A DNA stretch of 64,000 nucleotides from Candidatus Saccharimonadota bacterium (GCA_017511865.1 JAFWIQ010000010.1:53367-117366), one strand, 5' to 3'. Numbered from the stretch's first letter, positions 52,614 to 62,209 are shown. A program made the numbers and translations. Notes: generated by a model not told the origin, from the sequence alone.

Positions 52614-53607
52614 ATATATCTTCTACGCTTGTAATAATTACCTGATTGTCTTTAAAGTTTTTAACTAGACATTTACGCCTAGAATCGTCAAGCTCAGAGA
52701 AGACATCGTCAAGAAGAATAATTGGTTTCTGGTGCTGTTTTTGATAAATAAGGTCAGCCTCAATAAATTTGAGAGCGAGAACGATTGAGCGAGTTTCACC
52801 ACGCGAGGCCGAACCATTGGCTGGTTTGGAATTAAATTCAAAAATATAATCATCTTTGTGAACTCCGAAAGTAGTATGACCTAAATAAAGATCTTTTCTA
52901 AAATCTTGGTCAAGTCTTTTTAGATAATCACTATCATTCATATCCGTGACGTCAGTTTTATATAAAAGATTGATTTGGTCATTATTTTCGGCAATAGAAT
53001 GATAGGTGGGCGTAAGTTTGGAATTTATTTCCTGAATAAATTTTTTGCGAAAATTGTATAAATCAACGCCATATTTGGCCAAAATAACATTCCACGAAAA
53101 AACATCATCACTAGTAGTTTGTTCTTTTTTGAGGAGCTCGTTGCGTTGTTTTATGGCTTTTTCGTATTTCAATAAACAACTGTTATATTTTTCATCAAAC
53201 TCGCTAAAAATAAAATCAAAATAATCGCGGCGGCGACTGGGGGAGTGGCTAATAAGGTTGAGGTCAGATGGAAGGAATAGTATAACTGGATGTTTATTTT
53301 TCTTGGGAAGGCGTTTGCTTTTTTTGTCTGAAATAAAAAAAGTTTTAGAGTGACCATCATAGGTAACAATATTTTTTTCTCCATTCTGATACTCTAATTC
53401 TATACGGTAAAAAGTAGAGCCTTTTTTGACAATATCGGGGTCGGTAGCCCGAAAGCTTTTTCCACGGGTTAGTATATAAATGGCTTCCAGGACTGAGGTT
53501 TTGCCACAACCATTAGCACCTAAAATCAAAGAAGTATTATCAAGACACTCTAAATAATACTCTGTGTGGTTGCGAAAATTAATTAATTTGATAGATTTAA
53601 TTATCAT
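52603..53607 (-). CDS. recF: DNA replication and repair protein RecF
   Basis: 334 residues, SMC-like ATPase loading RecA at gaps. Walker A LGANGCGKTSVLEAI, signature ASRGETRSIVLALK, Walker B PIILLDDVFSELDD. Overlaps dnaN by 4 bp; its stop overlaps the end of the orphan gene on the other strand by about 11 bp. Confidence 0.95.
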   Translation of the reverse strand: MIIKSIKLINFRNHTEYYLECLDNTSLILGANGCGKTSVLEAIYILTRGKSFRATDPDIVKKGSTFYRIELEYQNGEKNIVTYDGHSKTFFISDKKSKRLPKKNKHPVILFLPSDLNLISHSPSRRRDYFDFIFSEFDEKYNSCLLKYEKAIKQRNELLKKEQTTSDDVFSWNVILAKYGVDLYNFRKKFIQEINSKLTPTYHSIAENNDQINLLYKTDVTDMNDSDYLKRLDQDFRKDLYLGHTTFGVHKDDYIFEFNSKPANGSASRGETRSIVLALKFIEADLIYQKQHQKPIILLDDVFSELDDSRRKCLVKNFKDNQVIITSVEDISNY

Positions 53608-54704
53608 GAATTTAGTGGCATTATAATATGGGTATATTTATTGCTTTTTTTGTTACTCAAGAGAATAGGTGCAATGCGGTCAGAAAAGTTAAATTCGACC
53701 TCCGTCTCCTCAAGTGCCCCGAGGGCATCTAAGAGAAAACGGGAATTAAGATTGATTCTGCCATTTTTTTCAACGTGAGCCTCGAGTTTAGAATCGTTTT
53801 CTCCAAATTCATTGGCGATGGATTTTACGGAAAAAATATCTGGGCTAATAGTCTCGCAAATAATAGAACCACCAACTGAACGCGCAAAAAGGGCAGCAAG
53901 CTTAGTGACACGAATTAATTCATCGCGCTTGAGGGTAACATTAATGTTGCAGTCTTTAGGAATTAATTTTTGATAATCCGGAAAACTTGAGTCGATTAGT
54001 TTGGATATTAGTTCTATTTCTCCGAGACGAAATCTGACGAGATCATCATTGAATGATATTTCTATCTCTTCCATATCATCATTAATGGATCTTAAAACTT
54101 CTTGAAGGGAACTAGATGGGACGATGGCTTTTACTTCGTTTTCCACTTTTTCTATTAATTTTTTTTCAGCTAAACGATACCCATCAGTGGCAGCAATGGC
54201 TAAAATATTATCATAGGTATTAAAATATATACCTGTTAGGGCTGGACGGGTAAGGTCGTTGGAGCTAGCAATTAAAACTTGATTGACACTGGTTTTGAAT
54301 TCATCAACGCCCATTCTATACACTATGGCGGTTTTTTCATTAATTTCTGGAAGCTCTGGAAAATCATCCGCAATTGTACCATTGATGGTGGAGGAATATT
54401 TACCGGCAGAAATAGTTACTTTGGTATCTTTAGATGAAATTTCAATAGTCTCACCTTTTGGTAAATTAGAGACAAATTCCGCAAGAAGTTTGGCTGGAAC
54501 CGTAACAACTCCGTTTTCAGAGCTAGATACTGGTAAGAAATCTACTATGGCCATATCTAGGTTGGTGGTGACAAGGGAAACTTTTTTATTGTCTACTCTA
54601 ATGAGTACATTATTTAAGATTGGTAGAGTAACTTTACCAATTGCAATGCGACTGACATTATTTAAAGCTTTGCTTAACTTTTCTTGTGTGACTTTAATTT
54701 TCAT
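53604..54704 (-). CDS. dnaN: DNA polymerase III beta clamp
   Basis: 366 residues, three clamp domains; starts MKIKVTQEKLSKALN and ends TYIIMPL-like (THIIMPLNS). ADDFPELPE and ATDGYRLAEKK are family marks. The ribosome site is AAAGGC. It lies 253 bp downstream of dnaA. Confidence 0.97.
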   Translation of the reverse strand: MKIKVTQEKLSKALNNVSRIAIGKVTLPILNNVLIRVDNKKVSLVTTNLDMAIVDFLPVSSSENGVVTVPAKLLAEFVSNLPKGETIEISSKDTKVTISAGKYSSTINGTIADDFPELPEINEKTAIVYRMGVDEFKTSVNQVLIASSNDLTRPALTGIYFNTYDNILAIAATDGYRLAEKKLIEKVENEVKAIVPSSSLQEVLRSINDDMEEIEISFNDDLVRFRLGEIELISKLIDSSFPDYQKLIPKDCNINVTLKRDELIRVTKLAALFARSVGGSIICETISPDIFSVKSIANEFGENDSKLEAHVEKNGRINLNSRFLLDALGALEETEVEFNFSDRIAPILLSNKKSNKYTHIIMPLNS

Positions 54705-54957
54705 TTTTATAAGCCTTTCTATTATTTAATTATTAGTAGTTGTTATAGTAGGGGTTGTGGAATAGTGGATATAATAGTTGAACTTTAGGGGTAATGGGGT
54801 GGTGGGGAAAAGTGTGGAAAAGGTGGGAAAAGTTGGGGGATAAAAGATTTTTTGCACCGATTTTTGTGAGAATAAAAAATTTACACAGATTTTTGCTATG
54901 GTTTTGCACTGACTTTTGCGGATGTTTTTACACAATATTTCCACATGAACAATTTTT
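54705..54957. other. dnaA-dnaN intergenic region, second half of the origin
   Basis: Purine-rich G/A tracts and T-rich runs. TGTGGAAAA at 54813-54821 is a DnaA box; ATTTCCACA (54937-54945) is a near match. The segment also repeats TTTTTGC-like words (about 54848-54925). No gene supported; the longest frame crosses into dnaA. Confidence 0.6.
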
Positions 54958-56325
54958 TTATTGGCCATAGATTTTTTCCTTAATTTCTTCAATTTGATCG
55001 CGGAGGATAAAGTTGAGTTTAAGGTCTTTTTCGATCTTCTTGATGCCATGCATGACGGTGGTATGATCTTTGACACCCACTTCGGCGGCGATTTTGTTGG
55101 TGCTGAGACTTAATTCTTTGGATAAGATATACATAGCTACTTGGCGAGCGGTTTTGATGTTGGAGACGCGAGATTTACTTTGGAGATCTTTAACACTGAG
55201 CTGATAGTATTTAGCTACCTTATCAACGACTTGCTTGGAGGAAACTGGGCGGAGCTTAGAATTTTTATTGACACTAACAGAACCGCTTTCGATTAATTCT
55301 AATGGGGTGAGGCCGCGCACTTCTGACATGAGAAGAATAGTGGAAAATTCTCCTTCTAGATCGCGGATGTTGGTGTTGATATTTTCGGCGATATATTCAA
55401 TAGCTTCTGGCTCTATTTCTGCACCCATAAGCTCGGCTTTGGCGCGGAGAATGGCGCATTTATCTTCGAATTTAGGGAGTTGAAGATCGAAAGCGCCAGC
55501 CCAAGTGAGACGTGAAGCGAGACGTTCGTCAACGGTTTTAATTTGGCTAGGTAGGCGGTCGGAAGTAACGATGATTTGTTTGTTGAGTTGATATAGATCA
55601 TTGAATATATTAAAGAATTCTTCTTGGGATTTTTCCTTGTTAACAATAAATTGGAAATCATCAATGATAAGACAGTCTAATTTTTGGAATTTACGATTAA
55701 ATTCTTTGCCTTTGCCATTCTGTATGGCATCGATAAAATCTGAGTAAAAGTGAGAGATTGGGGTGTAGAAGATTTTGAGATTAGGGTTGTTCTTTAATAA
55801 TTCGTTACCGATAGCCTGAACTAGATGGGTTTTGCCGAGGCCGGGACCTCCATAGAGGAAGAAGGGGTTATAGCGAGTGCCTGGTGCATCAATGATGCTT
55901 TTAGCGGCAGCTACAGCGAGCTCGTTGTTGGATCCGATGACGAAATTTTCTAAAGTATATTTACTGTTTAGGCCATTATTGTGGGCTTCTGTGGTGGGTT
56001 TTGGGGCAATTTTGATATTTCTAATACGATTCTTGATAGAGTTGTCATCATTGGTGATTTCGCGAGAACGTGGTTTTGTCTTTGAGTTTGATTGAACTTC
56101 GAAATCTATATCGACGACATCGACATTGTTGTTTTTAAGAGCGGTTGAAATAATGTTTATGTAGCGAGCGCGAAGTTGTTTAACATAGAAAGAGTTTTTA
56201 ACGCCGATTCTGATGTGGCCATCTTCGGTTGATAGGAGGTTGGTATTTTGGAACCAAGTGGAAAAATTAGCGGCAGAAATTTGTTGTTCGATTTCAGCAA
56301 GCACGTTTTGCCAAACGTCGTACAT
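54958..56325 (-). CDS. dnaA: Chromosomal replication initiator DnaA
   Basis: 455 residues. N-terminal domain I, linker, AAA+ core with Walker A GGPGLGKTHLVQA and Walker B CLIIDDFQFI, and domain IV with the signature VKDHTTVMHGIKKIE binding DnaA boxes. AAGGAGG and a TATAAT (about 56352) upstream give a leadered mRNA. Confidence 0.98.
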   Translation of the reverse strand: MYDVWQNVLAEIEQQISAANFSTWFQNTNLLSTEDGHIRIGVKNSFYVKQLRARYINIISTALKNNNVDVVDIDFEVQSNSKTKPRSREITNDDNSIKNRIRNIKIAPKPTTEAHNNGLNSKYTLENFVIGSNNELAVAAAKSIIDAPGTRYNPFFLYGGPGLGKTHLVQAIGNELLKNNPNLKIFYTPISHFYSDFIDAIQNGKGKEFNRKFQKLDCLIIDDFQFIVNKEKSQEEFFNIFNDLYQLNKQIIVTSDRLPSQIKTVDERLASRLTWAGAFDLQLPKFEDKCAILRAKAELMGAEIEPEAIEYIAENINTNIRDLEGEFSTILLMSEVRGLTPLELIESGSVSVNKNSKLRPVSSKQVVDKVAKYYQLSVKDLQSKSRVSNIKTARQVAMYILSKELSLSTNKIAAEVGVKDHTTVMHGIKKIEKDLKLNFILRDQIEEIKEKIYGQ

Positions 56326-56553
56326 GTTTGATTAACCTCCTTTTCAAGGAATTATAGCACAGAAGGCGGGAGTTTTCCACAGGGTTTTATGGTGAAAAAA
56401 ATATGGTGTAATAGGGTTTTGTAAAATAGGGAAGAAGTTTTCCACACAACAGACCACTTCTCTAGGAAGTATGTGGAAAACTTCTTGAAAATTGTGGAAA
56501 AATAAGGTATACTATAAAGAGAATTTGAAATAAATTAAAGTTTAAGGAATAAT
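56326..56553. other. Origin of replication (oriC), dnaA-rpmH side
   Basis: Four TTTTCCACA boxes: 56373-56381 and 56438-56446 on plus, 56472-56480 and 56493-56501 on minus. The second and third sit in a perfect 15-bp inverted repeat (56432-56446 with 56472-56486). AT-rich DNA toward rpmH may be the unwinding element. Confidence 0.85.
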
Positions 56554-56691
56554 ATGCCAAAGCGAACATATCAACCACACAAGAAGCAGCGTAAAGTTGA
56601 ACATGGTTTTATGAAGAGGAATGCTACGAAAAATGGGCGAAAGGTGCTTGCACGCCGACGACTTAAAGGTCGCGCTCGTTTAACAGCTTAA
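56554..56691 (+). CDS. rpmH: Ribosomal protein L34
   Basis: 45 residues, [20 protein letters not shown] then [18 protein letters not shown]: complete L34. A short leader with TAAGGA. Standard neighbour of dnaA on the other side of oriC. Confidence 0.97.
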   Translation: MPKRTYQPHKKQRKVEHGFMKRNATKNGRKVLARRRLKGRARLTA

Positions 56692-56783
56692 TTTTACTCA
56701 ATATTTAGATCTATCTTTGTAAATTTTATTGGGTGATTTTGAAATGTTTCGAGAAAGATAGATTTGGATATATAATATATTAT

Positions 56784-57134
56784 ATGTTAAATAAGAAATA
56801 TCGATTTCATTCGCGGGGTGGAGTGAGATATGTATACAAGCACGGGAAGACGGTTCGGTCACCGAAGGCGTCTTTGGTGTTTGCTGATAATGCGAAGGGT
56901 TTCACTAGGATAGCGGTAGTGGTGTCTAAAAAGGTAGAAAAAACAGCAGTAGGGAGAAACCGAATTAGAAGAAGGATATATGAGGCTCTGAGGGTGAATT
57001 TTGAAGATATTCCTAAGGGACGGGATTATATTTTTGTGGTATTTTCGAGAGAGATGATTAGATTGCCTTTTGATGAACTCGAGAAGACTCTTGGAAAATT
57101 AATTGAAGAGAGTAAGGTGTGTTATAATAAATAG
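56784..57134 (+). CDS. rnpA: Ribonuclease P protein component
   Basis: 116 residues from the ATG at 56784 (MLNKKYRFHSRGG); TATAAT ends 7 bp upstream. The RNR motif is VGRNRIRRRIYEALR. Longer upstream frame rejected. Works with RNase P RNA, not in this window. Confidence 0.95.
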   Translation: MLNKKYRFHSRGGVRYVYKHGKTVRSPKASLVFADNAKGFTRIAVVVSKKVEKTAVGRNRIRRRIYEALRVNFEDIPKGRDYIFVVFSREMIRLPFDELEKTLGKLIEESKVCYNK

Positions 57135-57135
57135 A

Positions 57136-58245
57136 ATGGATAAGAAGAGTGTGAAAAAGAATATTTATTGGGGGATATTTATTTTGTTTGTGTTTGGCTC
57201 TTTTATGACAGGTAGTCCTTTTAATTTAATCGATATAATATTGGTGCGACCAATTGTAAATATTTTATTTGTGATATTTAATCTAGTACACGATTTTGGG
57301 TTGGCGATTGTTATATTTACGATTATCGTGAAGCTGTGCATGTGGCCTTTGACCAAAAAACAGCTTAATCAGACGAAACTGATGAGGAAATTGCAGCCAG
57401 AATTGACTCAGATTAAGAAAAACTGCAAAGGCAATAAGCAAATGGAATCGTTACAGACGATGGATCTTTATAAGCGTTATAATGTAAAACCATTTGCTTC
57501 AATTTTGACACTCTTAATACAATTACCAATTTTTATTGCAATTTTTTCAGCAATTAGAGTGATTGCAACTCCGATGCCGACAGATAATTTGGCCAACCGA
57601 GCATATGAAATTGTGGCTTATGAAGGGTCGGAAATAAAATCGCTTGAAGAAAAACAAGAGGTTTATCTAGCTGATTTAGCAGATAACGAAAAAGCTGCGG
57701 AAGAGAAAGTAGCATATGATTTTCATCCTGAGTTGTTTGGGGTGATTCAATTAGATGTGAGGGCGAGTGATGTTTTGATGGGTAGATTTAGCTGGAGTGC
57801 ATTGTTTATTTTGGCGTGTGCAATAGCGGCTTCGGTGATACAATATTGGGCAACAAAACAACAGATGCCGTCTGGTAAGTCTGAGAAGAAGAAAAAATTC
57901 CGCGATTTAATTAGAGAAGCTAAAGAAGGAAGAGAGCTTGATGAGTCGGATATTAGTAGTATGACGACTGGACAAATGTCGGTAATGATGCCGGTAATGA
58001 TGTTTATAATTATGTTTAATTTGAATGGGGCGTTGGCATTTTATTACTTCTTAAGCAATATAGTAACAATAGCGCAGCAAAGGTTGATTTTGAGTAGGGT
58101 TGATAAAGAAATCGATGATATGACTGATAAGGCGGTTTTGAAAGAGCTAAGAAACATTCAAGAAGCTAAGGTGGTAGAAAATAAAAAAACAGGAACAAAA
58201 ATTACTCGTATCTCCGCAAAAGATATTAAAAAGAAAAGGAGATAA
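57136..58245 (+). CDS. yidC: Membrane protein insertase YidC/Oxa1
   Basis: 369 residues from the ATG at 57136, placed by TATAAT 7 bp upstream. The 60KD_IMP domain is split: helices at about 55-80 and 125-150, an insertion with a coiled, charged region (about 160-215), then helices to about 320. The charged groove segment ending VKLCMWPLTKKQLNQTKLM and the tail of Lys/Arg are typical. Confidence 0.95.
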   Translation: MDKKSVKKNIYWGIFILFVFGSFMTGSPFNLIDIILVRPIVNILFVIFNLVHDFGLAIVIFTIIVKLCMWPLTKKQLNQTKLMRKLQPELTQIKKNCKGNKQMESLQTMDLYKRYNVKPFASILTLLIQLPIFIAIFSAIRVIATPMPTDNLANRAYEIVAYEGSEIKSLEEKQEVYLADLADNEKAAEEKVAYDFHPELFGVIQLDVRASDVLMGRFSWSALFILACAIAASVIQYWATKQQMPSGKSEKKKKFRDLIREAKEGRELDESDISSMTTGQMSVMMPVMMFIIMFNLNGALAFYYFLSNIVTIAQQRLILSRVDKEIDDMTDKAVLKELRNIQEAKVVENKKTGTKITRISAKDIKKKRR

Positions 58246-58248
58246 CAA

Positions 58249-58704
58249 ATGAACAAAGATGAATCAATTAGGTTTGCGGCAAGGTATTTGGAGGATTTGC
58301 TGAGCTTTTTTGGAATTAATGTGGCAGTAAATTCGACGATTGACGATGAAGTAATTCAGCTTTCGGTACCGTCGACATCCTTGAATTCACTTCTTATAGG
58401 AAGAAATGCGGATAATTTGAGAGCTTTGCAGCATATAGTATCAATGGCGCTAGTATCGAAGGGCGCTGAGGTTGTACGGGTAAATGTGGATGTAGCAAAT
58501 TATAAAAGACAAAGGGCTGATAGGATAGAGGAAAAAGCGGAGGGGTGGATTAGAAAAGTGCGAGAGACTGGGAAGCCGATGGAGTTGAATTTGAATGCGG
58601 CGGATAGACGAGTGGTGCACAAGTTTGCGCAGGATTATTCAGATATCGAGACGCATTCGGAGGGGGAAGGACGAGAGAGAAAGCTTATAATTAGTAAAAA
58701 ATAG
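58249..58704 (+). CDS. jag: Jag/KhpB RNA-binding protein
   Basis: 151 residues: KH-like domain with LLIGRNADNLRALQHIV and R3H domain ADRRVVHKFAQDYSDIETHS. The N-terminal Jag linker domain is missing. AAAGGAG precedes the ATG. Follows yidC as in many Gram-positives. Confidence 0.93.
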   Translation: MNKDESIRFAARYLEDLLSFFGINVAVNSTIDDEVIQLSVPSTSLNSLLIGRNADNLRALQHIVSMALVSKGAEVVRVNVDVANYKRQRADRIEEKAEGWIRKVRETGKPMELNLNAADRRVVHKFAQDYSDIETHSEGEGRERKLIISKK

Positions 58705-58752
58705 AAGACTAATTTTTATCGGGCAGTTTCAGAAGTTTCAAAATATTAATTA

Positions 58753-60459
58753 TTAGTCTTCTGATGTATTGTTACCGATTATAAGGATGAAATCGTAGTT
58801 TTGGTTGATACCTTCAGGTAGTTCTTCGATTGATTTGGCGGATTGATTGTATTTTTCTTCAAGGAGTTTTTTGGTGCCTGGCGCGGAATCTGTGAGGGCG
58901 TAAAGAGTGTACTCCTCGAGATATTCGCCTTCTGGGGCATCGTCGATGTAAATATTTTGATAACCATTTTCTTCTAGGATGGTTTGTTCGGTAGAAGCCA
59001 GGCCTGGGGTTTCGGTGCCGTTTAGGACTAGGATAGAAGAGTCTTCATAGGAGCGAGGGTCGCTAGAGAACATTTTGGCAACATAATCTTGGATGCGAGC
59101 GTAGTAGCCTGCACCGCCATAAGGAAGGACATAGGAAATGCCGTTAATGTTGCCGGTAGTCATGAGCTGTTCTGGCTCAATGAGGGAGATTTGGCGAGTA
59201 GAATTAAGGTCGAGATCAGTGGCTAGATGGGCCATGGTTCTTATTTCTTCGATAGAAAAGTTGGTGCGAAGATTATCGCCTAGAGTAGAAGCAAGGCTGA
59301 TGAGATCGGTGATGGAGAAATTTTTTTCAAGGACTTTGTTTTTGATACTAATGAGGATTTTTTGTTGAGAGGCGCCACGTGAAAAATCACCACTAGTAGT
59401 ACCGTGACGAGCGCGAGCGAGGCCGAGGGCTTGTTCGCCATCGATAGTGTATTCGGTGCCAGCATTAAATACTGCGCCAGTGTAGGTATAGTCGTAAATG
59501 TCTTCATCCAATGTGATATTGATACCGCCTAGGGTGTTGACGATTTGAACTAATGAGCCCCAGTTGAGATGAGCATAATATTGAAAATTAATTCCTAGAA
59601 TTGAGCTAACTTCTGCCATAAGAGCTTCGGCGCCAGCTTGTTCGTTGTTTCCGTCCATATTGTTGCACCAATAGATTTCGTTGATTTTGCTAGTGGCAGT
59701 GCAGGTGGGGGAAGCTTTGAGGTCACGGGGAAGAGAAAGCATGGCGATGTCGCCGGTATTTTGGTCTAGGCTAATTGCCATAATGGAGTCGGTGAGTTGG
59801 GCTCCATCATGAACTCCGTTACCTTCTTCACCATCCATATTGTAACCACTGGTACCAAAAGCGAGAATATTGGTGCGGCCGTTTTCGTCGGTTTTGAGTG
59901 GTTCGTATGTGGGTTCGACAAAGATGAGATCGAGGACGTTGCCTTGACCGCCAGTGATTTTGGCGATGATATCGTTGCCCCAAATAACAAACCCGGTGCC
60001 TGCACCAATTAATAGTAGAAGGATAATGATGATGACGCTGGTGATGATTTTGCGTTTTTTGGACATAGGTTTTTTGACTTTCTTTTGTTTTTTGGATGGT
60101 TCTGAATGGGCTTCTGAAGCGGTGGATGTTTGTTGGGTGGCGGTGAGGTTATCGCTATCTTTATCGAAATCGAAGGCTTGAACCGGTTTTAAGAAATCTG
60201 CGGTGACATTAGTAGGGGTAGGTTTGGGGCTGGAATCAGAAGTAAACGAATCGTTAGTATTGGTGGATGTGGTAGGAGTAGGCTTTGGGACGGAAAGAGT
60301 TTTTCGTTTTTTGGGGGACTTAGTGGTGGATTTGATAACGGTTTTTGATTTGGTTTTTGGTTTGGTGGTAGAAGGTTTGGGAGAAGTTTTTTTGTCAGAA
60401 GTGGTCGCTTTTTTAGAGCGACGAGAACTAAGCCCATCAATTGATTTATTTTTTTCCAT
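58753..60459 (-). CDS. LytR-CpsA-Psr family protein
   Basis: 568 residues. A cytoplasmic tail of about 130 residues rich in Lys, Thr, Pro; a transmembrane helix (about 138-160); the LCP domain (about 195-400) with DSIMAISLDQNTGDIAMLSLPRD parts, INTLGGINITLDEDI, LARARHGTTSGDFSRGASQQ; and a LytR_C domain (about 450-560, ILVLNGTETPGLA). LCP enzymes attach polymers to the wall. Divergent from the lexA-like gene. Confidence 0.93.
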   Translation of the reverse strand: MEKNKSIDGLSSRRSKKATTSDKKTSPKPSTTKPKTKSKTVIKSTTKSPKKRKTLSVPKPTPTTSTNTNDSFTSDSSPKPTPTNVTADFLKPVQAFDFDKDSDNLTATQQTSTASEAHSEPSKKQKKVKKPMSKKRKIITSVIIIILLLLIGAGTGFVIWGNDIIAKITGGQGNVLDLIFVEPTYEPLKTDENGRTNILAFGTSGYNMDGEEGNGVHDGAQLTDSIMAISLDQNTGDIAMLSLPRDLKASPTCTATSKINEIYWCNNMDGNNEQAGAEALMAEVSSILGINFQYYAHLNWGSLVQIVNTLGGINITLDEDIYDYTYTGAVFNAGTEYTIDGEQALGLARARHGTTSGDFSRGASQQKILISIKNKVLEKNFSITDLISLASTLGDNLRTNFSIEEIRTMAHLATDLDLNSTRQISLIEPEQLMTTGNINGISYVLPYGGAGYYARIQDYVAKMFSSDPRSYEDSSILVLNGTETPGLASTEQTILEENGYQNIYIDDAPEGEYLEEYTLYALTDSAPGTKKLLEEKYNQSAKSIEELPEGINQNYDFILIIGNNTSED

Positions 60460-60463
60460 TGTT

Positions 60464-60473
60464 TATAATTATA
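60464..60473. promoter_or_regulatory. Shared palindromic -10 box
   Basis: TATAATTATA is its own inverse and gives TATAAT on both strands. Each ATG (60459 leftward, 60478 rightward) is 8 bp from its own -10. Confidence 0.7.
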
Positions 60474-60477
60474 GCAT

Positions 60478-60804
60478 ATGGCGGTTAAATTAACAAAAAA
60501 ACAACTAGCGGTTTTAAATTTTTTGCAGGATTTTACAGAGGAAAATGGGTATTCTCCTTCATATCGGGAAATGATGGCGGGATTGGGATTGTCTTCGGTA
60601 TCGGCGGTGGCGGAGCATGTGGAAAATTTGGTGTCTAAGGGAGTTTTGAAAAAGGTGCCGGGGGCGGCAAGGTCGCTTGAGGTTTTGGACTATAAACATG
60701 AAGAGACAGTGGAATTGTTTAAGATAAAAATGATGGATTGTGCGGATGAGGAGAAAAAGATTTTGGAGAAGGCAGCGGAGATTTTGGGGTTGGATCTGGG
60801 GTGA
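60478..60804 (+). CDS. LexA-like DNA-binding protein without protease domain
   Basis: 108 residues: LexA winged HTH (about 1-65: LTKKQLAVLNFLQDFTEENG, SPSYREMMAGLGLSSVSAVAEHVENLVSKGVL). Then a short helix-rich end. The S24 autoprotease domain is absent, so it cannot self-cleave on DNA damage. A regulator of its own and the neighbouring surface genes is plausible. Confidence 0.85.
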   Translation: MAVKLTKKQLAVLNFLQDFTEENGYSPSYREMMAGLGLSSVSAVAEHVENLVSKGVLKKVPGAARSLEVLDYKHEETVELFKIKMMDCADEEKKILEKAAEILGLDLG

Positions 60805-60836
60805 TGTTTATAGGTATTTTATGATAATATATTGAT

Positions 60837-62171
60837 ATGAATATAAAAAAATGGGCGGTGGTTTTTGGGGTGTGTTTTTTGATGTTTTTGATTGTGGGGG
60901 GAGTTTTGTTGAAGATAGGTTTAGATAGAAAGGCATATTACGAGCTGCCGGATAGAGGAGTGCCAAGGATAGACATTAAGCTTAATGGGGTAAGCTTGGA
61001 AGAGATTAATGGTGGGTCGAAGGATATTAAATATGGTGGAAATGAATTAAATATATATGGTGAGGGAAGGATCGTTGGTTATGAAGATGTGGAAGTGAAG
61101 GGGAGGGGGAATGGTACTTGGGTACAAGAAAAGAAGCCTTATCAAATAAAATTTAAGGATAGAGTAGATTTGTTTGGGATGGGGGGTGCAAGGAAGTGGT
61201 ATTTATTGGCGAATGCGGTGGATGCTACTAACTTGCGAACAGCGGCGGCATTTTATTTGGAAGACATGTTGAATATGAAATATAGGTTTGAAGGTGAATT
61301 TGTGGAATTATATATAAATAGTGAGTATGAGGGGCTATATTATTTGACACATGCGGTAGAAATAGACAAAAATGTGGTGGATTTAAAAGATTCAATGGGG
61401 ATACTGGTGGAGCTAGACAACGTATATGGAGGATGGGAAAAAAATTATAGGACTGGAGAGGGGGATTTGCTAACGATAAAGGATTTGGTGATAGATAATA
61501 ATAGCGAATTGGCGATGGCGGATTTTTTGAGGGCTTATAATGAATTGGAAGATGCGGTAAATAGAAAAGATTATGAGGATTTGCAAACGGTTGCTGATAT
61601 AAAATCTTTTGCAGAATATTATTTGCTGTCTGAATTTACAGTGAATCCGGATGCGTATTGGACGAGTTTTTATATGTACAAAGATGGAGTTGAAGACAAA
61701 ATTCATGCGGGACCGGGGTGGGATTTTGATTTAACTTTTGGTAATAAAGCGTGGGGAAATTGGATGGGGGAAAAATTTTATTCTCCGACGGAGACGATGG
61801 TGAGGAAGGGGGAATTCTTGTCGAAAGAGATGTATGAAGAAATGGGATTAATAAGTAATGATATGAATTGGTATGAGTGGGGACAACAATTATCTAAGAT
61901 TATTTTTAATATGATGGAGGTGCCGGAGTTTAGGGAAGAGGTTTCAAAAATTTTTGTGGAAAGAATGTCTGGCAGGGAAGAAGAGCTGGTGGGTGAAATT
62001 TATAGGGTGGCGGAAAGAATTTACGAAGCGGCGAAGACCAATGAAGAAAAGTGGAGAGGGGGGAATTTTGGGGCGGAGCTTGAAAGTTTGGTGGATTGGG
62101 TGAAGAAGAGGTATGAATATTTTGAGGAAGAGTATGGGGATGGGGTTAATAAAAGGGTTATGTTTTTGTAG
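60837..62171 (+). CDS. CotH kinase-family membrane protein
   Basis: 444 residues: transmembrane helix (about 8-28), then a CotH domain (about 80-430): VKGRGNGTWVQEKKPYQIKF, ELYINSEYEGLYYLTHAVEI, and the catalytic-like GPGWDFDLTFGN. Extracellular atypical kinase fold. Gly-to-Ser change in GRGNSTW is the only obvious deviation. Likely modifies surface proteins. Confidence 0.88.
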   Translation: MNIKKWAVVFGVCFLMFLIVGGVLLKIGLDRKAYYELPDRGVPRIDIKLNGVSLEEINGGSKDIKYGGNELNIYGEGRIVGYEDVEVKGRGNGTWVQEKKPYQIKFKDRVDLFGMGGARKWYLLANAVDATNLRTAAAFYLEDMLNMKYRFEGEFVELYINSEYEGLYYLTHAVEIDKNVVDLKDSMGILVELDNVYGGWEKNYRTGEGDLLTIKDLVIDNNSELAMADFLRAYNELEDAVNRKDYEDLQTVADIKSFAEYYLLSEFTVNPDAYWTSFYMYKDGVEDKIHAGPGWDFDLTFGNKAWGNWMGEKFYSPTETMVRKGEFLSKEMYEEMGLISNDMNWYEWGQQLSKIIFNMMEVPEFREEVSKIFVERMSGREEELVGEIYRVAERIYEAAKTNEEKWRGGNFGAELESLVDWVKKRYEYFEEEYGDGVNKRVMFL

Positions 62172-62209
62172 AGATATGTGATATAGTTAGAATAGGAGAA
62201 TTCTAAATT

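Noticed and set aside
54726..55076. 116-codon frame across the dnaA 3' end and intergenic region
   Set aside because: Overlaps dnaA and origin-like sequence; low-complexity product.
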